Translations under genes and position numbers: made by a program
Notes under the pieces: generated by a model
The model's input: only the letters and a program-made list of their open reading frames with translations
Databases searched by the model: none
Told to the model about the DNA's origin: nothing
Shown: one piece after another, positions 12,345 through 24,189 of the stretch
How the letters are laid out: each line of letters opens with the position of its first letter
How positions within the stretch are numbered: position 1 is the stretch's first letter
Origin: Fasciola hepatica
Lineage: Eukaryota; Platyhelminthes; Trematoda; Plagiorchiida; Fasciolidae
DNA: 64,000 nt
Assembly (NCBI GenBank): GCA_948099385.1
Contig: CANUEZ040000113.1
Span: 9,436,501-9,500,500 of the forward strand
Reading direction: 5' to 3'

Positions 12345-12985
12345 TTATCGTGTACGGCAGAGTTCCGAACTTCTGGCCTCGTGTTGTCCGTCATCATCCT
12401 CAATGAAACACAATTTTCTGGTATACCGAATACACTTTCGGTTCCCCTTTTTCACCGCCACAGCACTCACGAGCCCATCAAAGTCAGTACAGCACTCCGT
12501 GGCTACTACAATTAGGGATTTCTCGAGGCGAGCTTGTTTTCCAGCTAGAAGTGCCACAGTGACCAACCTGAATGACCTGTTCTTGTTGATCCATTTCTTT
12601 CTGGACTATAGAGTTGACAGGTATCCTCACATCTGTCATTTCGAAAACACTAGAGCAACGTAGTTGGTCTGTTTTCAGCCCCTAAGATAGATGCCTCCTA
12701 TTGTCCTTGGCAGTTCTCCGTCTTCGTTGGATCTTCATGTGAATAGGTCTTTTGGGGATAAAGCGGCCTATCTGAAGCTATAGTAAGTAAGGGGGTTACC
12801 TGCCAGTTGCTCAGCATTATTTCCGCTCAAAGGAGCGGCGTACTCAAAGTCTCGTCATTCAAATGTTATACCATCGAGGCTTTTAATCTTCTTGCCCAAC
12901 CCGTGAGCCTTTCCCGCACACCTCCGCGGTGACTAGCTTGCAGGGGGTTGAAATGCCAACGCAATACTTTAATGTTGGGTTCAAT
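12345..12985 (-). pseudogene. BEL/Pao integrase C-terminal region
   Basis: Downstream of the integrase core the minus strand encodes LRWHFNPLQASHRGGVRERL, matching the Pao W-FNPP.APH-GG-WER block, with an intervening stop. Further on come NPLTYYSF and ALSPKDLF, matching the RPLT / ALTPNHLL blocks, then YLSTL and SRKKWINKN, then the open frame 12345-12566 with LLAGKQARLEKS. It is in three frames with several stops, so it is a relic. The order and spacing make the family assignment strong. Confidence 0.8.
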
Positions 12986-13466
12986 CTAAATCAGAATTTT
13001 ACCTAAACGCCACCACAAACTAAAAACTTCTTTTCGGGCTCCGACTATGTTCGACCAGTAGCCTGAATGGGTGTTGGTAGGCATATCCCTTTTGCCAACA
13101 AAACCCAGTAACGCCCTCAGAAACGACATAGTTTGTATCATGGGCGCCGCCTCCAGGCAACCAGCCCTTGTCAGCGCGCACTTAATTAGACAACCACACA
13201 TTTTCTCAGCGGTCTTACGCCTCGTGACCGTAAGTGGGCCACAATAACCGATGCTTCTCTCCGGGACCTGCCACCTTCCTCCTGTTACCCTGGCCACTGG
13301 CATCATTAACATTAGTTGCCTTCCTGCCACTTCTTTTTGTTGTTTGCATCGGATGCAATTGGCAATGATTCTCTTTGTAGCCATTTCCTCGCCCGTTATC
13401 TGAATTCACTGGTAGATACTGCTCAACAAGCGAGCTTCCTCGGTATGTCCCCCCATGTTGGGACAA
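12986..13466 (-). pseudogene. BEL/Pao integrase core, catalytic residues lost
   Basis: The 132-codon frame at 12986-13384 starts with KRIIANCIRCKQQKE (the C..C half of the zinc-binding domain), then IGYCGPLTVTRRKTAEKMCG, where Pao integrases have V-D-Y-F-G-P, so the first catalytic Asp reads as Gly. AGCLEAAPM and SFLRALLGFVGKRDMPTN follow. Then HSGYWSNIVGARKE stands where the family has (Y/H)SDNG-NF-GA-KE, so the second catalytic Asp is also lost. The adjacent upstream sequence (to 13466, other frame) supplies a GGHTEEARLLSSIY stretch corresponding to the histidine half. A functional integrase is excluded. Confidence 0.9.
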
Positions 13467-14599
13467 CTCCGAGTCAGTAAAAACCTCATGAAGTGTCTAC
13501 TGGATAGTAGTGTCAGATATTTCGCACCAAAGTTCAGGAGCTTTATTTAATCTGCCATCTATTTTTATCAGCTAACAGACCAAAGTTGGATTGTTTCCTA
13601 AGCAGACACCAGCAGGTCCTTTTGCTTCTTCGCTCTACCTTTCGCCGCCCAGAACGGCCCATTCCGAGAAGGAAGCTTGTATTCTCGTCAGAAATATCAT
13701 CCTTTTACCCGCTTTCTCGAGTTTGCTGTAGATCATCGGAATAATGTTTAATCCACCCCCGGTTTGGCACGTACTAATATCCCTATCCACGGGTTGAATC
13801 TAGTCCACCACACACCTGCTCTGAACACCTTGGCCTCAGGGACGTAGCACAGCTTATTCAAAAATGTGCTGTCGGTGGCGGTGGTGCTTGACACCACGCT
13901 TTTTGGTTTCAAGCATGCGCCCTGCAGTTTGGGTGGCGAGAATAACGACCGATCTTTTCCAGACAGGCTGAGGAACCATGGTTCATACTTTCAAATGAAA
14001 ACATCAAAAATCCTTGGGCCTCGTGAGCAGAACTTCGCCGGGTTGATACTTGACTGGAGGTAACACCATCGATCTACGCTAGCCAATCCATTGATAAAGG
14101 CATATCTATTTACCACAAAGTTACTGAGTTGAGGTGCAGCGTCTACGGATGTGGTGAAGTAAAATGGAAAAGTAGGTCCAAAAGACGGTGTCCAAGAAGG
14201 CCGCCATCACTAGTTCGACATGTTGGTCCCCCTTTCAGAAAATGCTGCCACGGTGAGTTTGAGTTTGGGGATAGCCACCATTCTTAGTGGGTAACTCTAG
14301 CTTCGGCGAATAAGAACCCCATTTTGTTGCCAATTGCATTCAATCAGCTACCGTACGTCGCCACTCCGTACCTCACTTCTAATGCATCCGAGACTGCAAA
14401 CCCCCCATTTTTGTGTCACTCAGGAGCATGCCTCTCGGGATTCGTAATTTCCCTAACTCATTGACAGTGGTGAGGAACCCTTCCCAGCGGATCATATCCA
14501 CAAGTTCAGGTGGTTGGTCCCAATCAACGTTCCTCAGACAAAGCCGTTGCAATAGGATTTTTTCAGGGAGCCGCCAAAGAGAAGCTAACTCAAGGGATC

Positions 14600-14800
14600 C
14601 TAAAAACTAGCGATGGACGACAGAATTCCGCTCAGCGTAACCAAAAGACTGGGAACATTCAGATCGAAAAGAACCCCATGCTTCTGAGGGATCCATAGTA
14701 TCCCTTGAGGCACTCCATCGGGAGCGGTGATCCGATGAGCCCTCGAACAATCTGCCTTCGTTGTCCAGAGTAGCCTCCAAAACTTTGGGGCTTTAGACAC
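14600..14800 (-). pseudogene. BEL/Pao RT to RNase H junction
   Basis: The frame carries APDGVPQGILWIPQKHGVLF, FDLNVPSLLVT and GILSSIASF. In intact Pao elements this is the L-G-(I/V)-x-W-n-x-x-D-x-x-x-F segment followed by the TRRGILS-(I/T)-ASLFDPLG block. The DPLG end is not seen in frame. GVPQG here is a coincidental resemblance to the LINE palm motif; the context on both sides is Pao. Confidence 0.78.
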
Positions 14801-14833
14801 CCATTTTATTAGCTGGAAGCCAACCTCCTTTAG

Positions 14834-15340
14834 TTATTCCGTCAGCGTGACCGAGAGCTTTGCGGTTGTGTTATCATCGTCGACCCACCCAAGATAACAG
14901 TTGACGTGTAAACCATCGCTTACGCAGTCTGTTAATTCTCTGCTGACCGATGCCCGTACATGACTGAGGTCTCCTGTAGGGTACAGTTCGCGCAGAAGGC
15001 CGATTATTTGGCCCCAGGTGGACGAGCATTCATTTTCTAATCTACCACAGACTTGCACGTATCATTCTCGTCCCGCCAAAAGAGCCGCGAAGATTTTCTG
15101 TCCTACATTGGCACATTAACCTGCGAAAACATTTCCGTTATATCGGCTGACAGTGCCACCCCACCTAGCCTGAGCCGGCGCAAAACCTCGATATGCGGAG
15201 TTGTCCAATTTGGTCATCGGAACAAAAGATCACCCAGTGATTCTCCCTGGAACATAACGGGGCGGCCCCAAGCAGCAAGAAGAATCTTGGGTTTCTCAGG
15301 TTTGAAAACTGGATTACATTACAAGTAAATTGTCTTTTCC
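14834..15340 (-). pseudogene. BEL/Pao reverse transcriptase
   Basis: The minus strand encodes GESLGDLLFR, then TTPHIEVLRRLRLGGVALSA, then DITEMFSQVNVP at about 15108-15160. This is the Pao L-T-P-(L)-G-V-L-L-R-F-R / V-A-L-S-A-D-I..MF.QV.V block with the motif A aspartate intact. Downstream, the frame 14834-15058 has LHVNCYLGWVDDDNTTAKLS, the region of the F-Y-V-D-D motif, in which the catalytic YVDD is disrupted (NCYLG). In-frame stops separate the pieces. Confidence 0.85.
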
Positions 15341-15990
15341 TTCACTTTAGAAGCGGTAGCCACCTTTTTGCGTACTCACGGGTTACACTGTTCGCCTTTG
15401 CGCTTGGGTGCCACCTCCCTAGGTGTACATTGTGGCCAAACCTCTCCTTGAATTGAAGCTATCTGTGAGGAGCGAAGCTCCTGCTATCCACGAGGCTATC
15501 CTTCTGTATACTTCACAGGAGTGGCACTTTGAAAGGGTTCGGCAGGCCCCTGATCCCTTACCATGCCATCTCTAATACAAGTTAACCCCTTCAGGATAAT
15601 GATAGACAATCATCCCCGAGGCCATAAAGCCTTTGGTCATAGAAAAAATGCAACTGATCTTCTGGGTCTTGCTCTTCCGTAGGTATGGCCTGCTGACCAA
15701 AGCCACTTCGTAGGTCCTTATAGTATCAAAATCAACGTTACGCGTACTGCAATGGGAGACTGGGGACCTCCTACCCTCTGCTCTGGCACTAACGTGCTTA
15801 TGGAGCTTCACAACCAGGAAGATCAACTTTAACATCCTCACAGATTACCACCTGCACGTCTTGGAAATGGGGCCAACCGGATAAATTCAGGTCTACTAAC
15901 TTAGAATCCCGTATAGGCAGATCTTCCAGTGTAAATGTCTCCACGGACACAAAACGTTCAGTACTGTCGAAGGAGACGAGTAGTAACCTT

Positions 15991-17842
15991 AAGCGGCCTG
16001 CGGTCTTGATCTGAGTCTACTCACCGTGCTCATTGATGATGATGTGGAGGTTTTCTCAGCTTGGAGTCTTCCCGCAAAAAGCTTCAATGTCCATAACATC
16101 AAGGCTCTAGTCAGCTCACCAAAATGCCGCCACTCCTGCAGCGACTGAGCCCAAACAAACCTGTTTGTGAGTAGACCGTTTTATTGAGTGGAATGGGCTT
16201 GACTTCGGATTTTCTTCCAGTGACGCTACTCTCAACTAGTCTAGTATTCAATGATGCCTGCCAGGGAGAACTTCTTAGTCACGTCTCGCCTTCACCTGGC
16301 ATGCCTCTGCTCGGCGAGAGTTATTAAAACATACAGACTGCTCCCCCTCAGTCTTAGTCGTCACTCAACGTTCACTTACCGTGACCTAAGGGAAACTGGG
16401 GCAATATGTCATTCGCTTTTTGTGTCGCAGGCCTTGGAGTCCGGCGAGGTAGCAATCTCATGCAAAGTACCATACGCGCCCGTCCAGGACCGACTTTTAG
16501 GGTGATTCCTCAGAATATTTCGTCTCACTGAAAATTAGAATGGCCAGTCTACTGTTATCGCCTACGAGTGGACCAAATGTTCCACCGGCAGTTTTCGCCT
16601 GCTTTCTCAAGTACTTGGTCATGTTGTCGGGCCTGGCTCCATGTACATCCCGGCTTACAGCCCCATCTCCTCGGTTCAACGAGTCTGTAGTTTGGATGAG
16701 AAACAACGAAATTTGCGTCTATTACACGCCTAGCTTTGAGATCGAATTTTGGCCCAGATGGTCCGGGGAAGTGGAATAACTTCGCGTTCTTAAAACAAGT
16801 TTCGACATGGAGTGGGCATCTCTCTCGGTATTTTGGCACCTTACACAACTTAATTGGTTAAACTTTTGGCTACCCTAAAACGATGACAGAACACGCACAG
16901 GGGTAGGTGCCTACCTTGTTTGCACACCATAGACAGAGTTCTGGACGCTCGATAGGCCGTGGCCAGTATCTGTCCCGTGCAATCTGAACTGAACTGAACC
17001 GTCAATAGCATCTCTAGATCACTCTTGGCAATAATTGGCCAGGGTTTTCAGCCTCCGTTCCAGCTCTGTTTCCTCTGCCTCTGTGGAGGTTTTAAACTGC
17101 CTGAAAAACTTGCGGCATCTTTTTGGCGGTCCTACGGAGGCGGCCAGCACCACTTTAGAAAAGTCAAATGATATTTAAACTGATGCTTTTTTCGATGAAG
17201 GGCGTGGAATTTCATCCCTCAAGATGACCTGGCTTATTGTCTATTTAAAGTTTAAACGCTCGTTTGCCCACCTCTTTGATAACCCTTATTTGGTGCCTGT
17301 TGCTTTGCCGGCACTTACTACCTTTCCAGTTCAAGTTTACTTCGCCTAAATGCGTCAACACTCTCACAGTCAGATGTATCCGCTGAGAAGCATGAACTAG
17401 CGCTGACAGGACTAGCGGACCCCACAGCATCTAAAAGATGATGGGTGCCCAAAACTGCCCCAGCCATCTGCCGCGCTAAACCCCGTCCCGGTTTTCGCTG
17501 TGTTGATACCCTTTTGTACATTTCAGTTTTTCACTCGATCCAAGTCGACTAATCTGAGTACTTCAACCTTCGTTCAGGCAGTGCGTGGCCCACTGTTAAT
17601 CTCAAATTTAAAGCAAAACTGGTTTGCAATTTCTACAACACCGAATTATCAAGCGGACAGTTTCGGGAGCATAGACAAGTCTCATATATGCGGTCACAAA
17701 GTTTCATAGCGATATCCAAGCTCACAACGTGAGAAAATAGCACGTGATTTACACAAGCCCAGGGGAGTGAGGAAAGAATTGCGCACTGAATACAAACAAA
17801 CAAGGAATGGCGCATGAATACATGGGTAATATGAAACACACA
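15991..17842. other. unassigned; expected position of the BEL/Pao gag
   Basis: If the adjacent pol is part of a standard element, gag and the 5' LTR would lie here on the minus strand. The frames 16555-16848 (97 codons) and 17245-17521 (61 and 67 codons) show no CCHC knuckle or other gag signature that I can defend. No direct repeat matching sequence below 12.3 kb was noticed. Confidence 0.35.
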
Positions 17843-18080
17843 GAAAACGCATATATTCGAGCACTTTCACGAATCAAAGTCATCAGAGGATTCTTAGAGG
17901 AATTTCCACTACTGGTCACTACAATAACCGGTGCGTAGTGTATCCCGTCGAATCCCCGTTAAAGTGAGAGAGAAGTTTAAAGCCCCTTCTCAAACGAGCT
18001 GCGGAAAACACTGTGCGTCATGAGCATTCAATGAGTTATTGTACAGCAGATGAAAGCGTCAGTAAAAATACACCTCAAAA
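17843..18080. repeat. two short diverged dispersed repeats
   Basis: Bases 17843-17930 match 7761-7850 (TTCGAGCACTTTCACGAATC, then GGATTCTTAGAGGAATTTCC). Bases 17940-18080 match about 3480-3640 in the same orientation: CGTCGAATCCCC, GCGTCATGAGCATTCAATG and the minus-strand peptide F-x-L-L-Y-x(3)-L-x-A-H-D-A. The second match lies in the endonuclease region of the LINE at 1380-3640, so this is probably a piece of a related LINE. Confidence 0.55.
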
Positions 18081-18505
18081 GAGTCGTGGGATTCTCCTTC
18101 GCCCGCCGGGTGAGCCTGCTGATGGCCCAATACCACTGACAATCTCATCCTGCCTTCGACCCATCGCCCCTCTAGCAGCTGGACGATCTGAATGTCTGTC
18201 ATTTCTTGAGACAGTAGTTGCTTCTTTAACACCCTGTCGCCATGAAAAGGCGACCAGGTTACCAGCTTAGCTGTAATCTTCATCAGTGTCCTCTCATGTC
18301 CTCCTTTTCTGCAGTCCGAGACCATCTGGAATAAACTATCTGGCCCAAGACCAGAAATGCCTTTCGATGTATCAGAGGTTTTCATGAAATCTTGAAGTCT
18401 TCCACTTTCCAGGGAGAAAATTTCGGGATCATAGATTCTCTGTTCGTACTTCCTGCCCCTTTGGCCTTCGCCCATCCGCGTCACAAGAAGTGGAGCACTC
18501 CTCAA
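18059..18505 (-). pseudogene. LINE RT thumb and C-terminal domain
   Basis: This 148-codon frame is the longest uninterrupted piece of the LINE at 18059-19230. It starts after the W.P.L...(V)-Q-R-A-T-R block and runs through RKYEQRIYDPEIFSLESGRL, GLGPDSLFQ, KGGHERTLMK and LLSQEMTDI, equivalents of the YE.RL, GL..F, GH..KL and FFSQRVI..WN landmarks. The W-N-x-L-P motif itself has been lost. Confidence 0.75.
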
Positions 18506-19230
18506 ACCGGCTCCGTCCTTTTGTAAGGGGTCGCATTACGGCCATGTATGCTGGCAAGAATATTTCCGGCTTCCGGCAAGACTAAGCTGGTCTTTGGCGA
18601 GAAATCTCACCGTTAGTTGTTTTGTAGCGGCTCTGCTATGGCATGACCATTTGGAGTTACTGTCCAAGACGACCACGAGGCCCTTAATCCTTGCCGTTGT
18701 CCCCATAGCCAGCTGCCCCTGGCCATGAACGACATTTAGGCTTTCCGTTTTCTTTGAGGAAAACGTTTTTTCGGCTTTGGGCAATAAGTCGCGCTTCTGT
18801 GCCAGTAGAGGACGATTTCCATATCATTCCTTAGATGGCTCCTCACCTCATGTCGTTGACCTTCCACCCCATCCACATAGGTGAACACAGACTATCAAGG
18901 GACGGTAATGAACTGTGGAATGGCAAAAAGCATATGGCTGACTTTTAAGGTACACCTCTGGAGTGGTTCACCAAATGCGGCGCCTATTGAATGCTTTGAT
19001 GCAAAAAGTACTGCAGGAAAGGAAATCCTCCAGCCACCTGTGTACTGATCCACTTGTAGCTAACGTCTCCTGCTTGCCCAGAAACAGACAACTATTACCG
19101 AGGTCCAAAGCCTTGCTGCAGTCATTGTCGTGTGCAGATATCTGGGTTGTCCGCGCGCCTGCGTAGCCTCCAACACCATGTGATATCCTCTTCATCTGGA
19201 AGGCAGAAATTTTATCTCGATTTCCTGAAG
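18059..19230 (-). mobile_element. decayed CR1-like LINE, RT palm to C-terminus
   Basis: On the minus strand, 18968-19195 has SKALDLGNSCLFLGK and GSVHRWLEDFLSC, nearly the same block as the LINE at 6187-7640. The frame 18536-18784 has IKGLVVVLDSNSKWSCHSRA, matching the IKDLGVVLD...QC.AA thumb block. The frame 18059-18505 has GRKYEQRIYDPEIFSLESGR, matching the (L)-Y-E-Q-R-L..L-D-(L)-(F)-S-L-E-Y-R-R block, then GISGLGPDSLFQM and a degraded C-terminus. The parts are in consistent order but in different frames with stops. Confidence 0.82.
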
Positions 19231-22200
19231 TAGTTCACCGGTGCGAGGCTTGAGCCCAAGAGTTTCTGGTTCTGAAACACAAAAATCCAACTGTTATCAA
19301 TGGAAAGTTTTTATCAGCTGAATTGGAAGCATCATGATGGAGTAAATCAGATGAAAGACGCACTTCGAATAAGTTCGCTTCTGTGTACGCAAAAGCCAAA
19401 AATCATACGGGAAGTTCCTTATCGGCAAATCTAGACAAATGCATAACGCTTGGCGCTACTGGGTTTCGGCACCCAGTTGACGTGCTAGCCATGTAAATGG
19501 CCATGGTCGCTGATGCATAGGCCGCCTTGCGGACTGATGAGATTCCTGGTAGGACGTCGATAAATTCGTAGTTGACTCTTAAGACTCCCAACGTTCCACA
19601 TTAACCAGCTTCTCCAACTATAAAGCTGGTACCTGGAGGGAGGCCAAACATGCCTTTTAAATATTGCCGAATGAATGGCTCGTCGGCCCTTAAGTGCTGT
19701 GTCACCCATTAGAGCCGAAAGGGGGAATATGGTTTAAGGTTGGAGTGATTACGTCAATTTTTGACTTTGTTATAGACACAGAAACCTGGAATGTGGGGCC
19801 TTCGTCTTCATTGCTGATCAAGGGACTGAATATCGTGTAGCAAGTTAGTTTATGTTTTCTGGATAGGACCCGCTGGATGACGTTGCTAATCAGAGGCTGA
19901 CAGCGGTTCAATAATCTTTTATCTAAGACTTTTTGCGGACATTTTGTGGCACTGCCGAATCAAGAGTTAGTAGTAGTCGTATGCTCAGTATACGTCCTTA
20001 CAGCGTGGACTCCAAGTCCGCGCGAGTTCCCCATAGATGCGACGCAAGTAGCCACGCAAAGGCGGTTAAAATATTATTTGATAGGGGGATAATTAGCAGA
20101 ATAGTGTACGGTGAGGACATCTCCCGATTCCTATCTTCCGTAACCGATCAGATAGTTGCTGTTGCTTGAAGTGGCAGAAAGTGGCCTAGCTCAGTCCATC
20201 GGGTAAATAAGAAGCCGCCTCAAAGCCCAGGCAATTACCTGAAGACTTAATGTCTTGCATGATATGCGTTCTTGGTGTATCCATCTTGCTGGAACTTCGG
20301 CATTGTATAAAGATCGTTTTTTCCAGTGGATGTGGGATGTGGTAGTCGCAGACGTGGATTGCGCCTACGAAAAACTCCGTGCAACCATTGAAGCCCGCGG
20401 CTCAGAGGTAGTGGGCTACTTAGCCAGGACGTTTTCCGTACAGTAATTTTTGGGCTAGTTGCCAAGTAAGGCTTCTGTTGACTTTGAGTAATTTGAGAGC
20501 CACTGAAGAAGAAGTGGAAAGTAGGCATCTTAAAGTTGGATGAAATGTATTACAGGTTTGCGAAAAAGTTACTCAGCGGGTAGAGTCTTTGAAGGCAGTT
20601 AGGCCGACTAGACTTGCTAAGAACCAAATATCCGTATGCTAGATCCACGCCGCAGCCTGAAGGTCGAAACTGCTGTTTGCAAAACCAAAGGCACTCGCCC
20701 GCGGAGTTTTCATTTGCCACCTGCAGACAACGACGATTACAGGTTATCGAGTGTAAAACTCAATGGCCAGTAATAAGTAGTACCAGTTTCGCCACCAAGG
20801 TTATTCTCGGCTGTGATTCTCACGGCGATTGCTCATTTAGTCCTCAGTGGTTGTTGCCCCGAGTTTACTCGTTATATTCCGCCCGAGCCACTAACACCGA
20901 CCTTTATACTCTGGCCAGTATTCGCCGGTCATCATGTTGTCAGGTGACGATCCAAGCCTCTGGCGACATCATCAGCTCGCAGTCATTCAATTTCATGATC
21001 ACCATCCAGGCTCAGAAAGTGCACAAGAGCAAGGACAAAGATAGAGATTATACCGTCGCACTGGAAAGTCCTGTGCAGGAAAACTGCCAGCCAGTTGGAG
21101 TCTAATCAGAGTAACCACTAGAAGCTACCAGTCTATGACCAAATGTAAGATTGTGCCAGGCGCATCCCGACAACAAGCCTACAACGGATAACACATCCTT
21201 CGGATATCTCCCGCTACATCTGTCCGAGACAGGGAGACTAGCAAAACGGTTTTGGAAAGCCCCGCAGGTTCTGATAAAGCAGATAATTATGTCCCACTAT
21301 GGAATCCAAAGAAAATTGCCCCCACCGCGTGTCAGAGTACAGTAAGTAAGCGGAAACTAGTGGTAGCTGTCCGATTTTCTGAGAAAAATGACATCCAGAT
21401 TATAAAAAGCTCTTTGCAGCCTGTCCAGTCCTGTCAAAATCGGGCAGCTACAGCCAACCGATTTCGTTCAAAAACAAGAAAAGAAATTTAAGATTGCCAC
21501 CGTCTTCCTTCATTAAAGGCCTTTGCAGCTTCCTCTGATGGAGGGACCCACAGAATGACCTGGTTGAGGACTTTCAATAGGCTCAGTGCCAAGATTGCAA
21601 ACTCTTGAACCCTACCAATGCATAGTCTTCAAAACGAGCAGAATCACACTGGCTGTGTCCAGTTAGGTGGCTAACTGGATTGACTTTGAACTACCCTCGA
21701 TTACCTCTGGCCTGCACGCGGTGCCTGTGGATAACGTTTTTTGGTATGCAGGTGACAGTATTTGCCGTTGTTTGTTGGACATCTTAGGCACGATACCTCC
21801 GATCTTATGATGTTGCTTATTTTCATAAAACCAGGATCATTTTGACTAGTCCATGCTTATTTTTCGCAATGGTTGGGTTTCGGGGCCGTTGACACTTGCA
21901 CTATAGACGGACGCATGATAGCCTTGACCTCACTTGGGGCACCGTTTCAGCTTGAATAACTTTTCGAAATCATCGAAGCCACTCACGCAACCGACTGACG
22001 ATCCATAGAATCTCTGTTATATCTCCGGTTCACTTGCCCCCATCCTACTTCCCTCATCAAATGGTTCCCGTCTGAAGCGATATGCCGCTGCGATCTCTAG
22101 TCATTCAGTCGTATCCCGTGTTAACCTGGAGCACATTTCTTCAGACTGCCGGTGACTGGGTCCATCAGCATTTTGGACACGGAAGGGGGCTGTCCACCGT

Positions 22201-24189
22201 CCTGCTTGACAGAGCCTCAGCTGCGTTTGTTTTTAAGCGCGGTAAGTAACGGCCTTTTCCGTCGTTGGAAAACCCTTTGGACATAGCTGCTAGCTGTCTT
22301 ACTCGCCCTTTGAAAGGCTACAGTAGCCGGTATACCTCGAGGCTGGGGTCTGTGTCATTCGCCAAATTGCCGACTGACTATTGTTTGGTGGAATGGTAGA
22401 TGCAGACTGTCCCGGTGTCTATTACATTTAATTCGGGGCTTTAAGATCATTCCTGTGGTACAGTTTCTGGTAGAAGAATGGTCTTACTCTAAATCCGTGA
22501 GCAGTATTAACAGCACCTGTATACGTTATTTAGCGAGGTGAGTGCGGGACAAGTAAATGACGACGTCTCTACTCAAAGCCATGGCTTCCTGACCCCTGTC
22601 GCTTTAGAATTATCGTCTTTTCTACTGAGTTGTTAAACTGCGCAGCACCATCAGGCCTTCAGGGCGTTTGTTCGCTTTATGAGTTTTCTTCCACCTTAGT
22701 AAGCACTAGATAACGGATCCGCATCATTGATTTACTGTGCAGCTTTCATGGAATAGGAAGGGGAAAATGGTCCACTTTAGCTCTCTGAAAGACCCTACTA
22801 ATGTGTTACATACCCAGCGATTGCTTCGAAGGAAGACGACAGGTATTGATGATTTTTTAGGCTGCACTGATTATACAGTGAGATTAGCTGGAGGGGGGGG
22901 ACTGGATGAGCCAACGGCCGGAGCCGGCTGCCAGCTTTAAACAGATCATTTCAAAGTACTTCATGTTAGCTGGTGACAACCACTTCTGTCACGTAGCAGT
23001 TCAACGAAAGGGCTATCAGCAGTAAGTGCGGTTAAGTGCCTTACGCTTGGGCAAAAAGCACGTTCTTTGACTATGCAGTTTCGTAACTCTAGTAACGACG
23101 TAGATTTGTTTGTGATTAGTTAAAGACCTGCTGCTAGAGCCAAAAAACCCCTGTGATGTGGCAATTATTCAGACGGTATACTCAGCTATAAATAACCGTC
23201 GGTAAGCCCAGCCTCTAGACTTGCACTCATTTTATAAAGCTTTTTACGTTTTGCCTTCAGCACGGACTTACCGCGCCATTGGAGAATTCAAAGTCAAAGT
23301 GGTGGGCATAAGGTCGAAGACATAGCGACGGCTATTAGTTCAGGTATCCACGTAATTGGAAGTACATTTATTTCGTATTCAGCCATTTTTCGGTTTGAAG
23401 GCAGAGCAACTAGTGCAGAATTTGTTTGCATACTTTATGCAGCTTTCTTTACATTTTTTTGAGTGAAACACTTTGTACATCACAGGAGAAATTCGGTGTT
23501 ATTTGGGGCCTGAAACTACTTGTTACATATTCCCTACAACCTGGATTAAAAACGGCACAGGTTTTATAACACAAGTTAAAATTTTGGCAAATATACAAGA
23601 AAATTTTGTTTAGATTAATTTCTCAAAGCTTTTGGAAACTACCGGTTTTCCAGCATTTCTTGTTCATTCCAGTTTACCTAGTCCCAGAAATGTTCATCAT
23701 TGATGATCAACATACACCTTTCCGCAGATACGAACAAAAAGTTTGATAGATCACTTTTGTCTTTTGATATCCAAGCTGAACGGGGTGATGTCCCCATTAT
23801 CCAGGATCAGAGACGTGCTTTCGGTTGTCGTTATGGTAGTTTCACTTATCGACATGTCTACCGTCGGCTGTTTCTTGGAGTGGCGTGTCCAAATCAAGGT
23901 CAGGTCAGTTCAGTTGCCCTGAAGTCTTGAAGTGTTTTGCTTGCGAGGCTTGGGACCAAATGTTCCCAGTTAGTGTTCACATTTTATCTACGGCGAGCCG
24001 GGTTGGGTGGCAAACGGGACAGTAGGAAGGCAACAGTTTCGTAAATGCGACATCGGCACCAAAATAAGATTAGGGTGTTTTTGTCTGCCTTAAGACACAA
24101 ATATGCATATATATATGTATATATGTAAACATATAAATATAGATTTTTGTTTCTTTTATAAGCTATACATGTTAGTGATGCGAACAATT
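19231..24189. other. 5 kb without recognisable genes or elements
   Basis: Open frames up to 163 codons exist (plus strand 20614-21105; minus 20247-20528 and 19702-19911), but none has a motif that I recognise. Between 21.5 and 23.7 kb there are almost no frames above 60 codons on either strand. A TA-rich simple repeat lies at about 24100-24150. I read this stretch as old, unclassified repeat or intergenic DNA. Confidence 0.45.

Larger units (their letters stand above)
12345..15990 (-). mobile_element. degenerate BEL/Pao retrotransposon pol
   Basis: Minus-strand order from high to low: a protease-flanking segment at about 15840-15975 (ERFVSVETFTLEDLP and GWPHFQDVQVV, matching the Pao region with WPHL.DL); RT motif A at about 15108-15160 (VALSADITEMFSQVNVP); a motif C neighbourhood at 14834-15058; a post-RT segment at 14600-14800 (FDLNVPSLLVT followed by GILSSIASF); a GLIKIDGRLNKAPEL-like block near 13.57 kb; integrase at 12986-13466; and an integrase C-terminal region down to 12345 (WHFNP, HRGGV, YLSTL, ARSSELCRTR). 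The order is exactly that of BEL/Pao pol (PR-RT-RH-IN). Stops and frame changes are numerous. I could not identify paired LTRs or a gag, so the element limits are approximate. Confidence 0.85.

Noticed and set aside
14600..14800. LINE GVPQG palm motif
   Set aside because: GVPQG here lies within a Pao RT-RNase H junction (LNVPSL, GILSSIAS), so the LINE resemblance is accidental.
15991..17842. BEL/Pao gag
   Set aside because: Expected by position, but no zinc knuckle or capsid-like pattern could be found in any frame.
20614..21105. 163-codon plus-strand frame as a gene
   Set aside because: Length alone is not convincing in 64 kb; it has no motif and lies in an otherwise featureless stretch.
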